The translations under genes and the position numbers were made by a program. Source: CAG-791 sp045546175 (lineage in GTDB: Bacteria > Bacillota > Clostridia > Lachnospirales > Lachnospiraceae). Taken from it: a stretch of DNA of 64,000 nucleotides. The notes under the pieces are model-generated. The model was not told where the DNA came from. It did no database searches and was given only the letters and a program-made list of their open reading frames with translations. The stretch spans positions 1 to 64,000 of the forward strand of contig JAZQCI010000111.1 of the NCBI GenBank assembly GCA_045546175.1, written 5' to 3'. Of this stretch, positions 1-8,218 are shown piece after piece; positions within the stretch are counted from its first letter, which is position 1; each line of letters opens with the position of its first letter.

Positions 1-54
1 AGGATTGTCTCCTAAGACCGCCTTGGCCTCCGACTTCCCCTTTTTTCGCGCCTG
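1..54. other. window edge downstream of rqcH
   Basis: This stretch lies 3' of rqcH. Read on the minus strand it ends in an AGGAGA sequence that could be the ribosome binding site of a further minus-strand gene starting outside the window. No coding region can be supported here. Confidence 0.4.
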
Positions 55-1899
55 TCAAAATGTGTCAGCGGATACGTCCCTGTGACACAGAATTTCGGCT
101 TTGGCCAGAATGGAATAATTTGTGTAGTAGACGACAAAACCGGGCTTGGCGCCGCTCGGCTTCTTTACGTTCCGGCGCAGGAGATAGTCGATCTCCACCT
201 TGCCCTGCTCGCGGCCGGCCGAGTAATAGGCGGCGAGAGAGGCCGCCTCCTCGAAGGTGCGGTCGGGAATCTCGTCCATGGACTTACCGCCGGCGCGCAG
301 GATGACGTGGGAGCCGGGCATGTCGTTGGCATGCATCCAGATGTCCGTCGGGTCCGCGAAATGGAACGTAAGCTGGTCGTTCTGGATGTTGTTCTTGCCG
401 ACGTAGATGTCGTAGCCGTCGCTGCTGACGTAGTGGAGCGGCTTGCTGACGGGCGTGCGGGCCTTTCCTTTTCTGCTGCCGGATTTGTCGAAGCCGGGGC
501 GCTTTTTGCCGCTTCCCGAGTGCCGGCGGACCAGGCCGCTGTCCTCCATCTCCTGCCGGATCTGTGCCAGGTCGCCCTCGTCCGTGGCGAGGTCCAGCGA
601 AGTGCGGATGCTTTCGAGGTGGTCGATCTCGGCCTTGACCTCGGCGATCAGCTTGGAGAGAGCCTCGTTGGTCCTCTTGAGCTTGGTATACCTGTCAAAA
701 TATCGCCTGGCGTTCTGCGTCGGCGTCAGCGTGGGATCCAGCGGAATGCGGACCTTCTCGCCGGTGTAGTAGTTGTCGACCTCGCAGGACTTTTCGCCCG
801 CCGGGATGGAGTAGGCATAGGCGTTGAGAAGCTCTCCGTACAGTCTGTATTTGTCCCTTTTTTCGGTGTCGCGCAGCTGCTTGCACTGCAGGTCATATTT
901 GTGCACGTCGCGCTCGAGGATGGTCTGCACGATGCGGCGCAGGTCCACCGACTTCTGGCGGGTGCGCGTGACTTCGTTCTTCTGCGCGTAGAAGGTCTCG
1001 AGCAGCTCCGACACGGAGTCGAAGCGGACCTCCTCAAAGCGCCCTTCGAAATCGGAATAGACGCGCATGGAAACGGCGGAGTAGCCGACGGGCTCGCCGC
1101 GGCGGCCGCCTTCTTCCTTTTTATAGCAGATGCAGGGGGCAAATCGTCCGTCCCGCACGTCCTGCATCAGGCCGTGGAATTCTCTCCACAGGGCGGCGCG
1201 GTCTTCCGGGCTCATGAAAGAGGCGCTCCGGTCGTTGGAGAGCCTCGCGCGGTAGCAGAGCTCTTCGGCCATCGGCGTGGAAATTCCCGTGTAGGAGGCT
1301 AGCAGGAGCCTGGCCGGAGGGATCTGCTGCGTCCGCAGCAGCGAATCGAACGCGTCCTCGCTCTCCTCAAGCGGGTTCTTCTTGCCCCTCGTGTCGGGGA
1401 TAAAATAGGGCCTGCCCGGAAGTACTTCCCTGACGGAACTGACCAGGGAGGAGATGTGTTTGATGCTGTCCACGATCTGCTCTTTGTCGTCCAGGAAGAT
1501 GATATTGCTGTGCTTGCCCATGAGCTCGATGACCAGGGTGTGCCGGCAGAGGTCGCCCATCTCGTCGAGGTGTTCCACCTCAAAGCGCAGGATTCGTTCG
1601 AGGCCGGGCTGTGTCACGGAAAGGATCCGTCCGTTCTGCAAGTGCTTGCGCAGGAGCATGCAGAAAGCCGGCGCCTGCAGAGGCGCCTGCCTGGAAACCG
1701 CCGTAAAATAAGCGAGCGGGAGAGAGGCGTCGGCCGAGAGGTAGAGCCTGCACTGGCCGCCGCCGCACTCGGCGGTGGGCTTGAGTGTGAGGACCAGCTC
1801 GTCGCGGTCCGTCTGCGCTATTTTGTATACTCTGGCGCCCGTCAGTCTGTCACTGAGCTCCTTACAGAGACAGGCGGTCGTAATGCCGTCAAAAGCCAT
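55..1899 (-). CDS. rqcH: RqcH / NFACT family ribosome quality-control protein
   Basis: A 614-residue NFACT protein, close to the usual length of RqcH/FbpA (about 570). The family binds 60S-like or 50S subunits carrying stalled peptidyl-tRNA and directs addition of C-terminal alanine tails, marking the chain for degradation. The N-terminal NFACT-N region begins MAFDGITTACLCKEL. A charged coiled-coil middle region carries the conserved ARRYFDRYTKLKR stretch (about residue 395). The C-terminal NFACT-R domain (about 488-600) holds DIWMHANDMPGSHVI, matching the family D-W-H-GSHV signature. Older annotation calls it fibronectin-binding protein. It is transcribed divergently from yicC. The ATG at 1899 is the first start and gives a normal N terminus. 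Confidence 0.93.
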   Translation of the reverse strand: MAFDGITTACLCKELSDRLTGARVYKIAQTDRDELVLTLKPTAECGGGQCRLYLSADASLPLAYFTAVSRQAPLQAPAFCMLLRKHLQNGRILSVTQPGLERILRFEVEHLDEMGDLCRHTLVIELMGKHSNIIFLDDKEQIVDSIKHISSLVSSVREVLPGRPYFIPDTRGKKNPLEESEDAFDSLLRTQQIPPARLLLASYTGISTPMAEELCYRARLSNDRSASFMSPEDRAALWREFHGLMQDVRDGRFAPCICYKKEEGGRRGEPVGYSAVSMRVYSDFEGRFEEVRFDSVSELLETFYAQKNEVTRTRQKSVDLRRIVQTILERDVHKYDLQCKQLRDTEKRDKYRLYGELLNAYAYSIPAGEKSCEVDNYYTGEKVRIPLDPTLTPTQNARRYFDRYTKLKRTNEALSKLIAEVKAEIDHLESIRTSLDLATDEGDLAQIRQEMEDSGLVRRHSGSGKKRPGFDKSGSRKGKARTPVSKPLHYVSSDGYDIYVGKNNIQNDQLTFHFADPTDIWMHANDMPGSHVILRAGGKSMDEIPDRTFEEAASLAAYYSAGREQGKVEIDYLLRRNVKKPSGAKPGFVVYYTNYSILAKAEILCHRDVSADTF

Positions 1900-2032
1900 A
1901 AATATGCGGCTCCTTTCGTATATGTTTCGTATTTGTTCAGAGGCAATCGGTAAATCATCTGATTATAGCACAAGACGGGAGCGTTGTCGCCTTCCGGTCC
2001 TTTAAACCGGCGGTCGTAAGGCACTGCTTTGC

Positions 2033-2061
2033 TTTACAAAGCTCTGAAAGAGCAGTAAAAT
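2033..2061 (+). promoter_or_regulatory. candidate sigma-A promoter of the yicC operon
   Basis: TTTACA at 2033-2038 and TAAAAT at 2056-2061 are separated by 17 bases. They lie 34 bases before the yicC ATG, which has a GGAGG ribosome binding site about ten bases upstream. A second -10-like TATACAAT follows just downstream. This is pattern recognition only. Confidence 0.5.
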
Positions 2062-2094
2062 CGGCTATATACAATCTATGGAGGATTACAGATT

Positions 2095-2973
2095 ATGATC
2101 AAGAGCATGACAGGATACGGTCGGGCAGAGTTTGCAAACGAAGACCTCAAGATCACGGTAGAGATCAAATCCGTTAACAACCGCTACCTCGATATCGGGA
2201 TCAAGATGCCCAGACAGCTCGGCATGCTTGAGTCGAGCATCCGCGCGGAGCTCAAGAAGTACATCGCGCGCGGCAAGGTAGACGTATATATCACCTACGA
2301 AGATCTGCAGGAAGCGAACATGCAGGTCAAATATAACAGCAAGATCGCCGGCGAATACCTGAGGTACCTCAGGCAGATGGCGGAGGAGTGCGGACTCGAC
2401 AACGACATCCGGGTTTCTTCTCTGTCCAAATATCCCGACGTCTTTACGATGGAAGAGGAGCCCATGGATCCCGTGCAGCTCTGGGAGAGCCTGCGCAATG
2501 TGGTGTGCGAGGCAGCGGAGAACTTCCTTCAGGCCAGGACCCGGGAGGGCGAATTCCTCAGAAATGATCTCATCGGCAAGCTGGACGAGATGCAGAGCCA
2601 CGTGGACTTCATCACGGAGCGCTCGCCGCAGATCGTGGCCGCTTACAGGCAGCGCCTGTACGACAAGGTCAAGGAGCTGATCGGCGACAACGTGATCGAG
2701 GACAGCAGGATCCTTCAGGAAGTGACCATCTACGCCGACAAGGTCTGTGTGGACGAGGAACTTGTGCGCCTGCAGAGCCATATCAACGCGACCAGAGAGG
2801 CGCTGGACGGAAGCGAGGGCGTGGGCAGAAAGCTCGACTTCATCGCCCAGGAGATGAACCGCGAGTCCAACACCATTCTCTCCAAGTCCGACAACCTGGA
2901 AGTCTCCGACAGGGCCATCGAGCTCAAGACGACCGTCGAGAAGGTCAGGGAGCAGATCCAGAATATAGAGTGA
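2095..2973 (+). CDS. yicC: YicC/YloC family endoribonuclease
   Basis: The 292-residue protein has the family's N-terminal signature MIKSMTGYGRAE and the C-terminal DUF1732 block with QEMNRESNTILSKS. Members are metal-dependent endoribonucleases that take part in RNA turnover; the exact substrate here is unknown. It is full length (family about 290). It starts a classic Clostridia gene order, yicC-remA-gmk-rpoZ, with only 13 bases to remA, so the four genes are probably one transcript. Confidence 0.93.
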   Translation: MIKSMTGYGRAEFANEDLKITVEIKSVNNRYLDIGIKMPRQLGMLESSIRAELKKYIARGKVDVYITYEDLQEANMQVKYNSKIAGEYLRYLRQMAEECGLDNDIRVSSLSKYPDVFTMEEEPMDPVQLWESLRNVVCEAAENFLQARTREGEFLRNDLIGKLDEMQSHVDFITERSPQIVAAYRQRLYDKVKELIGDNVIEDSRILQEVTIYADKVCVDEELVRLQSHINATREALDGSEGVGRKLDFIAQEMNRESNTILSKSDNLEVSDRAIELKTTVEKVREQIQNIE

Positions 2974-2986
2974 GCGGGCCTTCAAA

Positions 2987-3277
2987 ATGGATATGTTCAG
3001 GTTTATCAATATCGGTTTCGGCAACACAGTCAACGCGGGAAAGATCATAGCCATCGTAAGTCCCGACTCGGCGCCGGTAAAGCGCCTGGTCTCACGGGCC
3101 AAGGAGGACGGCAGAGCCGTGGACGCCACCCAGGGGCGAAAGACCAAGGCCGTGATCATCATGGAAAACGACCGCGTCGTGCTCTCGGCCCTTCTTCCGG
3201 AGACAATTCGGGGGAGAGCCCAGGGAGGCGGTGAAGCGCCCGGCAGAGAGAGCGCGCCGGAAGAAGAACAGGAATAA
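2987..3277 (+). CDS. remA: RemA/DUF370 extracellular matrix regulator
   Basis: A 96-residue RemA-type protein. Residues 1-75 match the DUF370 core: FINIGFGNTVNAGKIIAIVSP near the start, then APVKRL and a conserved basic DATQGRKTKAVI segment used for DNA contact in the family. Bacillus RemA is an oligomeric DNA-binding activator of matrix and osmoprotection genes. The last 20 or so residues are an extra Gly/Glu-rich tail, not part of the core. The position between yicC and gmk is the standard Clostridia arrangement. Confidence 0.9.
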   Translation: MDMFRFINIGFGNTVNAGKIIAIVSPDSAPVKRLVSRAKEDGRAVDATQGRKTKAVIIMENDRVVLSALLPETIRGRAQGGGEAPGRESAPEEEQE

Positions 3278-3304
3278 GAAGAACAGGATAAAGGATTACA
3301 GGAT

Positions 3305-3952
3305 ATGGCAGATGAAAAGAGACCCGGCAAAATAGTGATCATTTCCGGTTTCTCCGGCGTCGGAAAAGGCACGGTGGTCAAGAAGCTCTTACAGGACTTC
3401 GGCCACTATGTTCTCTCCGTATCGATGACGACCAGAAAGCCCAGGGAAGGGGAGAAAGACGGCGTCAATTACTATTTTGTCACAAATGAAAAATTCGAGA
3501 ATATGATCGGCGAGGACGGCTTCCTCGAGCACGCGGGCTATGCGGACCACTATTACGGGACGCCCAAGGATTTCGTAATTCAGAGTACGAGGGAGGGCAA
3601 GAACGTGATCCTGGAGATCGAGGTCCAGGGAGCCATGCAGATCAAGAAAAAATATCCCGACGCGGTCCTGATCTTTGTCACCACGCCCAGCGCGAGGGAG
3701 ATGGCAAAGCGGCTCATCGGGAGAAACACGGAGACGCACGAGCAGATCCTGAGGCGCTTCAAGAGAGCCATCGAAGAGGCGGAGCATATGAAGGACTATG
3801 ACTTCATAGTCATCAATGACAAGATCGAAGACTGCGCCAGGGAAGTGAACCGCATCGTCGAAAAGAACGAGGGCGGCGTGCGGTACGACCCGCAGTACAA
3901 GAAGGAATTTATCTCTGACCTGCAGAAGATCATCAAAAAACACACCGAATAA
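3305..3952 (+). CDS. gmk: guanylate kinase
   Basis: This 215-residue kinase converts GMP and ATP to GDP and ADP. The P-loop GFSGVGKGTV is at residues 15-24. The GMP-binding region has SVSMTTRKPREGEKDGVNY, and the lid region contains RLIGRNTETHEQILRR. Its length is typical (about 205). It follows remA by 27 bases and precedes rpoZ, as in other Firmicutes. Confidence 0.96.
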   Translation: MADEKRPGKIVIISGFSGVGKGTVVKKLLQDFGHYVLSVSMTTRKPREGEKDGVNYYFVTNEKFENMIGEDGFLEHAGYADHYYGTPKDFVIQSTREGKNVILEIEVQGAMQIKKKYPDAVLIFVTTPSAREMAKRLIGRNTETHEQILRRFKRAIEEAEHMKDYDFIVINDKIEDCAREVNRIVEKNEGGVRYDPQYKKEFISDLQKIIKKHTE

Positions 3953-4075
3953 GCTATACAAAAGAGCAAAATCTGTGATATAGTAATTATTTGCATGATG
4001 ATCTGTGCGCCTCTATGCGAATGGATGAGGAAATGGGCGCACAGGAGCGTATATAAGAAAGGAACAGGTATTAAA

Positions 4076-4432
4076 ATGATTCATCCCTCTTACGTGGATT
4101 TAATGCAGGTCGTCAATAAAGGCGTTGAAGAAGGCGAGACGCCCGTCATCAACAGCCGCTACTCCATCGTCATGGCGACAGCCAAGAGAGCGAGACAGAT
4201 CGTGGACGGCGACGAGCCGCTGATCGATGTCCCGGAAGGCGAGAAGCCCCTCTCCATCGCAGTGGAGGAGCTCAATCAGGAGAAGATCCGCATCCTGTCC
4301 GAGAACGAGCCCGACGAGGAAGAAGAGTCCGAGATCTTTGAAGAAGACGAGGAAGACGCTTCGGAAGAGGCAGCGTTTGAAGAAGGTGCCCCGGAAGAAA
4401 TTCATTCTGAAGGAGATGACGTCACCGAATGA
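4076..4432 (+). CDS. rpoZ: RNA polymerase omega subunit
   Basis: The omega subunit helps assemble and stabilise the beta' subunit of RNA polymerase. The core is residues 1-75: MIHPSYVDLMQVVNKG, then NSRYSIVMATAKRARQI, the conserved omega helix. The start at 4076 is chosen over an upstream ATG at 3995 because the family begins at MIHPS and GGAACAGG precedes it. The C terminus (about residues 78-118) is a long, strongly acidic Glu/Asp tail, longer than in most omegas. The stop overlaps the rimO start by four bases (ATGA). Confidence 0.93.
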   Translation: MIHPSYVDLMQVVNKGVEEGETPVINSRYSIVMATAKRARQIVDGDEPLIDVPEGEKPLSIAVEELNQEKIRILSENEPDEEEESEIFEEDEEDASEEAAFEEGAPEEIHSEGDDVTE

Positions 4433-5769
4433 AGATCCTTTTTGTTTCCTTAGGATGTGATAAGAATCTTGTGGATTCGGAGGAAATGCTGGGATCTCTC
4501 AGAGAAAAGGGCTTTTCCTTTACAGACGATGAGAACGAGGCCGACGCCGCGATCGTCAACACGTGCTGTTTTATCATGGACGCACAGAAGGAGAGCATCG
4601 ACCAGATCCTCTCGCTGGCGCAGCTGCGCACGGAAGGCAGGCTGAAAGCTCTGATCGTGACGGGCTGCATGGCGCAGCGCTACAAGGACGAAGTGCTCAA
4701 GGAGATTCCGGAAGTGGACGCCGTGATCGGCACCACTGCCGAGAGCAGGATCGCCGAGATCCTGGAGGAGATTCTGGCCGCGGACGGACCGGCCGGTTCC
4801 AACGGGCACCTGCTCGTGGAGAACGAGAACGAGAGGACCGGGACGAGAGCGGACCGCGTCGTCACGACGGGAGGCTATTACAGCTACCTCAAGATCGCGG
4901 AAGGGTGCGACAAGTGCTGCACTTACTGCGTCATCCCCTCGATCCGCGGGCGCTACAGGAGCGTTCCTAAGGAGGAACTGGTGGAGCAGGCGAAGGTACT
5001 TGCCTCCAAGGGGATCAAGGAGCTGATCCTGGTCGCCCAGGAGACGACCCTCTACGGCACCGACCTGTACGGACACAAGGCGCTCCCGGAGCTTCTTCGG
5101 GACCTGGCACAGATCGAAGGCATCGAGTGGATCCGCCTGATGTACTGCTATCCCGAGGAGATCACCGTCGAGATCGCGGAAGCGATGAGGAACATCCCCA
5201 AGGTCCTCCACTATATCGATATGCCGATCCAGCACGCGTCGGACAGCATCCTCAAGAAAATGGGAAGGCGCACCGACAAGCAGGAACTGAAGCAGAAGAT
5301 CGCCATGCTGCGCGAAATGATGCCGGACATCTGCCTGCGGACGACACTCATCACCGGTTTTCCGGGAGAGAAGGAAGAGGACCACAGAGAGCTTCTGGAT
5401 TTTGTCAGGGAGATGCGCTTTGACCGCCTGGGAGTATTTACCTACTCGAAAGAGGAGGGAACTCCCGCGGCTAAGATGTCCCCTCAGATTCCCGCCCGGG
5501 TCCGGAAAAAGAGACAGAAAGAGCTCATGCTCCTGCAGCAGCAGATCGCTTTCGAGACAGCGGCCGACATGGAAGGCCGTGAGCTGGAAGTGCTGGTGGA
5601 AGGGCAGCTCGTGGGTGAACAGGTATACCTTGCAAGAACATATAAGGACGCACCCGGCATAGACGGGGCGGTGTTCATTGAGACACAGAGAGAACTGATG
5701 ACAGGTGATCTTGTGAAAGTAAAGATCACCGGTTCCAAAGAATATGATCTTATAGGAGGTTTATTATGA
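4429..5769 (+). CDS. rimO: ribosomal protein S12 methylthiotransferase RimO
   Basis: A radical-SAM enzyme that adds a methylthio group to a conserved aspartate of ribosomal protein S12. The N-terminal UPF0004 domain has GCDKNLVDSE and NTCCFI cysteines for the auxiliary iron-sulfur cluster. The radical-SAM CxxxCxxC is in GCDKCCTYCVIPSIRGRYRS near residue 160, and the C-terminal TRAM-like domain is at about 370-446. Full length at 446 residues. RimO is preferred over MiaB because of the GCDKN and VIPSIRGRYRS forms. It is translationally coupled to rpoZ and to pgsA (four-base overlaps). Confidence 0.95.
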   Translation: MKILFVSLGCDKNLVDSEEMLGSLREKGFSFTDDENEADAAIVNTCCFIMDAQKESIDQILSLAQLRTEGRLKALIVTGCMAQRYKDEVLKEIPEVDAVIGTTAESRIAEILEEILAADGPAGSNGHLLVENENERTGTRADRVVTTGGYYSYLKIAEGCDKCCTYCVIPSIRGRYRSVPKEELVEQAKVLASKGIKELILVAQETTLYGTDLYGHKALPELLRDLAQIEGIEWIRLMYCYPEEITVEIAEAMRNIPKVLHYIDMPIQHASDSILKKMGRRTDKQELKQKIAMLREMMPDICLRTTLITGFPGEKEEDHRELLDFVREMRFDRLGVFTYSKEEGTPAAKMSPQIPARVRKKRQKELMLLQQQIAFETAADMEGRELEVLVEGQLVGEQVYLARTYKDAPGIDGAVFIETQRELMTGDLVKVKITGSKEYDLIGGLL

Positions 5770-6302
5770 ATCTGCCGAATAAACTCACTGTTGTGCGTAT
5801 GGTATTGGTTCCTTTTTTTGTTGCAGCGCTGCTGCTCTCCAAGACGAATGACTCCCTGAAATGGGTAGCCCTGGCGCTCTTCGTCATCGCCTCGCTGACC
5901 GATTTCGCGGACGGCTACATCGCCAGAAAATACAACCTGGTCACGAACTTCGGAAAGTTCATGGATCCCCTGGCGGACAAGATTCTCACGATCTCCGGCA
6001 TGATCTGCCTGGTCGAGCTGGGCAGGATCCCTTCCTGGATCGTCGTGATCATCGTGGCGAGAGAATTCATCATCAGCGGATTCCGCCTGGTGGCCGCGGA
6101 GAACGGCGTCGTGATCGCCGCCAACTACTGGGGCAAGTTCAAGACCACGTTCCAGATGATCATGATCATTCTGATGATCATGAACATTCCTCAGCTGCAG
6201 ATCGTCACGAATATCGTGATGTGGATCGCGCTGGCCCTGACTCTCATCTCGCTCTGGACCTACATTATGGCCAATAAGCAGGTGCTGGCAGGTGATAAAT
6301 AA
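5766..6302 (+). CDS. pgsA: CDP-diacylglycerol-glycerol-3-phosphate phosphatidyltransferase
   Basis: A membrane enzyme of anionic phospholipid synthesis that makes phosphatidylglycerol phosphate. The CDP-alcohol phosphotransferase signature DG-x2-AR-x8-G-x3-D-x3-D is visible from DFADGYIARKY to GKFMDPLADK (about residues 43-70). Several hydrophobic helices follow. The 178 residues match the family. It overlaps rimO by four bases and has GGAGG upstream within rimO. A strong hairpin follows the stop. Confidence 0.94.
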   Translation: MNLPNKLTVVRMVLVPFFVAALLLSKTNDSLKWVALALFVIASLTDFADGYIARKYNLVTNFGKFMDPLADKILTISGMICLVELGRIPSWIVVIIVAREFIISGFRLVAAENGVVIAANYWGKFKTTFQMIMIILMIMNIPQLQIVTNIVMWIALALTLISLWTYIMANKQVLAGDK

Positions 6303-6327
6303 TCGATCTGGATGCAGTAAGTACAAG

Positions 6328-6355
6328 ACCCTGCCGGGATTCGTCCCGGCAGGGT
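6328..6355 (+). terminator. 12-bp hairpin after pgsA
   Basis: ACCCTGCCGGGA and TCCCGGCAGGGT form a perfect 12-bp stem around a TTCG tetraloop, between the pgsA stop and the thiN start. The downstream sequence ATATTTCATT has only a poor T-run, so termination may be partial. Confidence 0.6.
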
Positions 6356-6382
6356 ATATTTCATTAAGAGGATGGTTTTGCG

Positions 6383-7087
6383 ATGGGCAGATGTATCATG
6401 ATGTGCGCCGGGGAGTTTCAGCCTATGGAGATCGATCGCCGTCCCGGGGACTGGGTGGTCGCCGTGGACGGAGGCCTGAAGTACCTGGAGGAATGCGGCA
6501 TAGAACCGGATTTCCTTCTGGGCGATTTCGACTCCCTGGGAGCCGGGCACGAGGAAACGGTGGCAAAATACAGAGCCATGGGGGAGGATCACTTCCGGCA
6601 GTTTCCCGTTGTCAAGGACGACACGGACACGATGGCGGCAGCCAGACTGGGAATCAGAAAAGGCTATAAGGAATTTCTGATCTACGGCGCCCTGGGAGGA
6701 AGACTCGATCACACGATGGCCAACATTCAGGTCATGGCTTGGATCCTGCAAAACGGAGGCAGATCCTGGCTGATCGACCGGGAGACCCGCGTCACGGTCC
6801 TGGGTCCGGGACAGTTCATGATCCCTGATGATTTTGAAGGAACCGTGTCCCTGTTTTCGCTGGGCGATTGTCTGGAAGATGTGACCATTCGCGGCATGAA
6901 ATACGAAGTGGAACACGCCGTCGTCCGCAATGATTATCCGGTGGGCTGCAGCAATGAGACGCTGCCCCGCAAAGAGGGAAGGCCCGGCCTGTTCTCCATA
7001 GGAAAGGGCACGGGACTTCTGGTCATGACGCGAGGGCTTATCAACAAGGGAGGCGGTCAGGTGCGGTCCACCCGGACGATGACCTGA
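6383..7087 (+). CDS. thiN: thiamine diphosphokinase
   Basis: Transfers pyrophosphate from ATP to thiamine, making thiamine diphosphate. The 234 residues show the conserved LLGDFDSLG near residue 45, VKDDTDTMAA near 75, and the hallmark GALGGRLDHTMANIQ (about 100-114); GCSNET near 190 lies in the thiamine-binding domain. In many Firmicutes thiN sits after prkC-rsgA-rpe; here it follows pgsA instead. Its last 31 bases overlap the tail of the convergent cation transporter gene. GAGGATGG precedes the ATG. Confidence 0.93.
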   Translation: MGRCIMMCAGEFQPMEIDRRPGDWVVAVDGGLKYLEECGIEPDFLLGDFDSLGAGHEETVAKYRAMGEDHFRQFPVVKDDTDTMAAARLGIRKGYKEFLIYGALGGRLDHTMANIQVMAWILQNGGRSWLIDRETRVTVLGPGQFMIPDDFEGTVSLFSLGDCLEDVTIRGMKYEVEHAVVRNDYPVGCSNETLPRKEGRPGLFSIGKGTGLLVMTRGLINKGGGQVRSTRTMT

Positions 7088-8217
7088 TAGCCGGGAAGCT
7101 CTCTGCCGATATAGTCGGTGAGTTCGCCGATGATCTTCTCATCCGATTCGCTGCAGGCGAAGGGAATCTGTGCGTCGAAAGATACGGCCGGACAGTCCTC
7201 CCCGCGCAGGATGCGAAAATCGTGGAGCCCGGCGTCCGGATGTATGGCGCGGAGTTTCTTGAGGATTCTTGTCCTGAGCAAGTGGGCCTCGTGGTCACGG
7301 GAATCCACGGGATCGATGTGGATGACGCTCATGACGCCGAACTCTCTGTCGAGCCGCGACTCCAGCCGGTCTATGATATCGTGGGCGTGCACCAGCGTAA
7401 AATCCGAAGGGACCTCGGCGTGAAGAGACACGATCAGGTGCCCCGGGCCGTAGTCGTGGATCAGGAGGTCGTGCATATCGAGAATTCCCTCGGTGTGCAG
7501 GACGCGGTCCATGATCCCTTCGGCAAGTTTCGGGTCCGGCGCCTGTCCCAGAAGGGGACCGGACGTCTCGACAAGAGTCCGGATTCCGGTCATAAGGATG
7601 AACAGTGACACGGCGAGACCGCACCAGCCGTCCAGCTGCAGGCCTGTGCGGCTCGACAGAATCTGGCAGAGCAGGACAACGGAAGTGGCGGCGCAGTCAC
7701 TTAAGGAATCCATGGCCGTGGAGTGCAGCGCCACGCTGTCGATCTTCGAGGACAGATTCTGATTGTAACAGAACATGTAGAGCTTGACGGCAATGGACAC
7801 GACCAGTATGACAGCTGCTGTGCCGGAAAACAGGACCTTTTGCGGATGCAGGATCCGGCTGACGGAGTCCTTGGCCAGATCGGCGCCCACAAGAATGATC
7901 GATATGCTGACTAAAAGTCCGGTGATATACTCGATCCGCCCGTGCCCGAAGGGATGGTCCTTGTCGGGCCTTTTGCCGGACAGCTTAAACCCGATCAGCG
8001 TGATTACGCTTGAGGCCGCATCAGAGAGGTTGTTAAAGCCGTCGGCCATGATGGATACGGAAGACGCCAGTATTCCGGCAGTGACTTTGCCGGCAAACAA
8101 CAGAATATTAAGAAAAATACCGACTGCCCCCGAGAGGACGCCGTAGCGGCGCCTCACCTCGGGAAGGTCGGTATTTTTGTAATCCGGGATAAAAAGTCTG
8201 GATAATAGAGTAATCAA
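7057..8217 (-). CDS. cation diffusion facilitator family transporter
   Basis: The 386-residue CDF protein probably exports divalent metals (zinc, manganese or iron; not decidable) in exchange for protons. About six helices are followed by a cytoplasmic dimerisation domain from about residue 220, and a further C-terminal extension. Metal-site motifs are ADGFNNLSDAASS in helix 2, HPFGHGRIEY in the loop, and AMDSLSD in helix 5. The start is a TTG one base after the glnN stop, with GAGGG five bases upstream; no ATG fits. It is probably cotranscribed with glnN. The 3' end overlaps convergent thiN. Confidence 0.9.
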   Translation of the reverse strand: MITLLSRLFIPDYKNTDLPEVRRRYGVLSGAVGIFLNILLFAGKVTAGILASSVSIMADGFNNLSDAASSVITLIGFKLSGKRPDKDHPFGHGRIEYITGLLVSISIILVGADLAKDSVSRILHPQKVLFSGTAAVILVVSIAVKLYMFCYNQNLSSKIDSVALHSTAMDSLSDCAATSVVLLCQILSSRTGLQLDGWCGLAVSLFILMTGIRTLVETSGPLLGQAPDPKLAEGIMDRVLHTEGILDMHDLLIHDYGPGHLIVSLHAEVPSDFTLVHAHDIIDRLESRLDREFGVMSVIHIDPVDSRDHEAHLLRTRILKKLRAIHPDAGLHDFRILRGEDCPAVSFDAQIPFACSESDEKIIGELTDYIGRELPGYQVIVRVDRT

Positions 8218-8218
8218 T

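Noticed and set aside
82..1302. Long plus-strand frame of 406 residues opposite rqcH
   Set aside because: It is a shadow of rqcH in a GC-rich gene; the rqcH frame has all family motifs.
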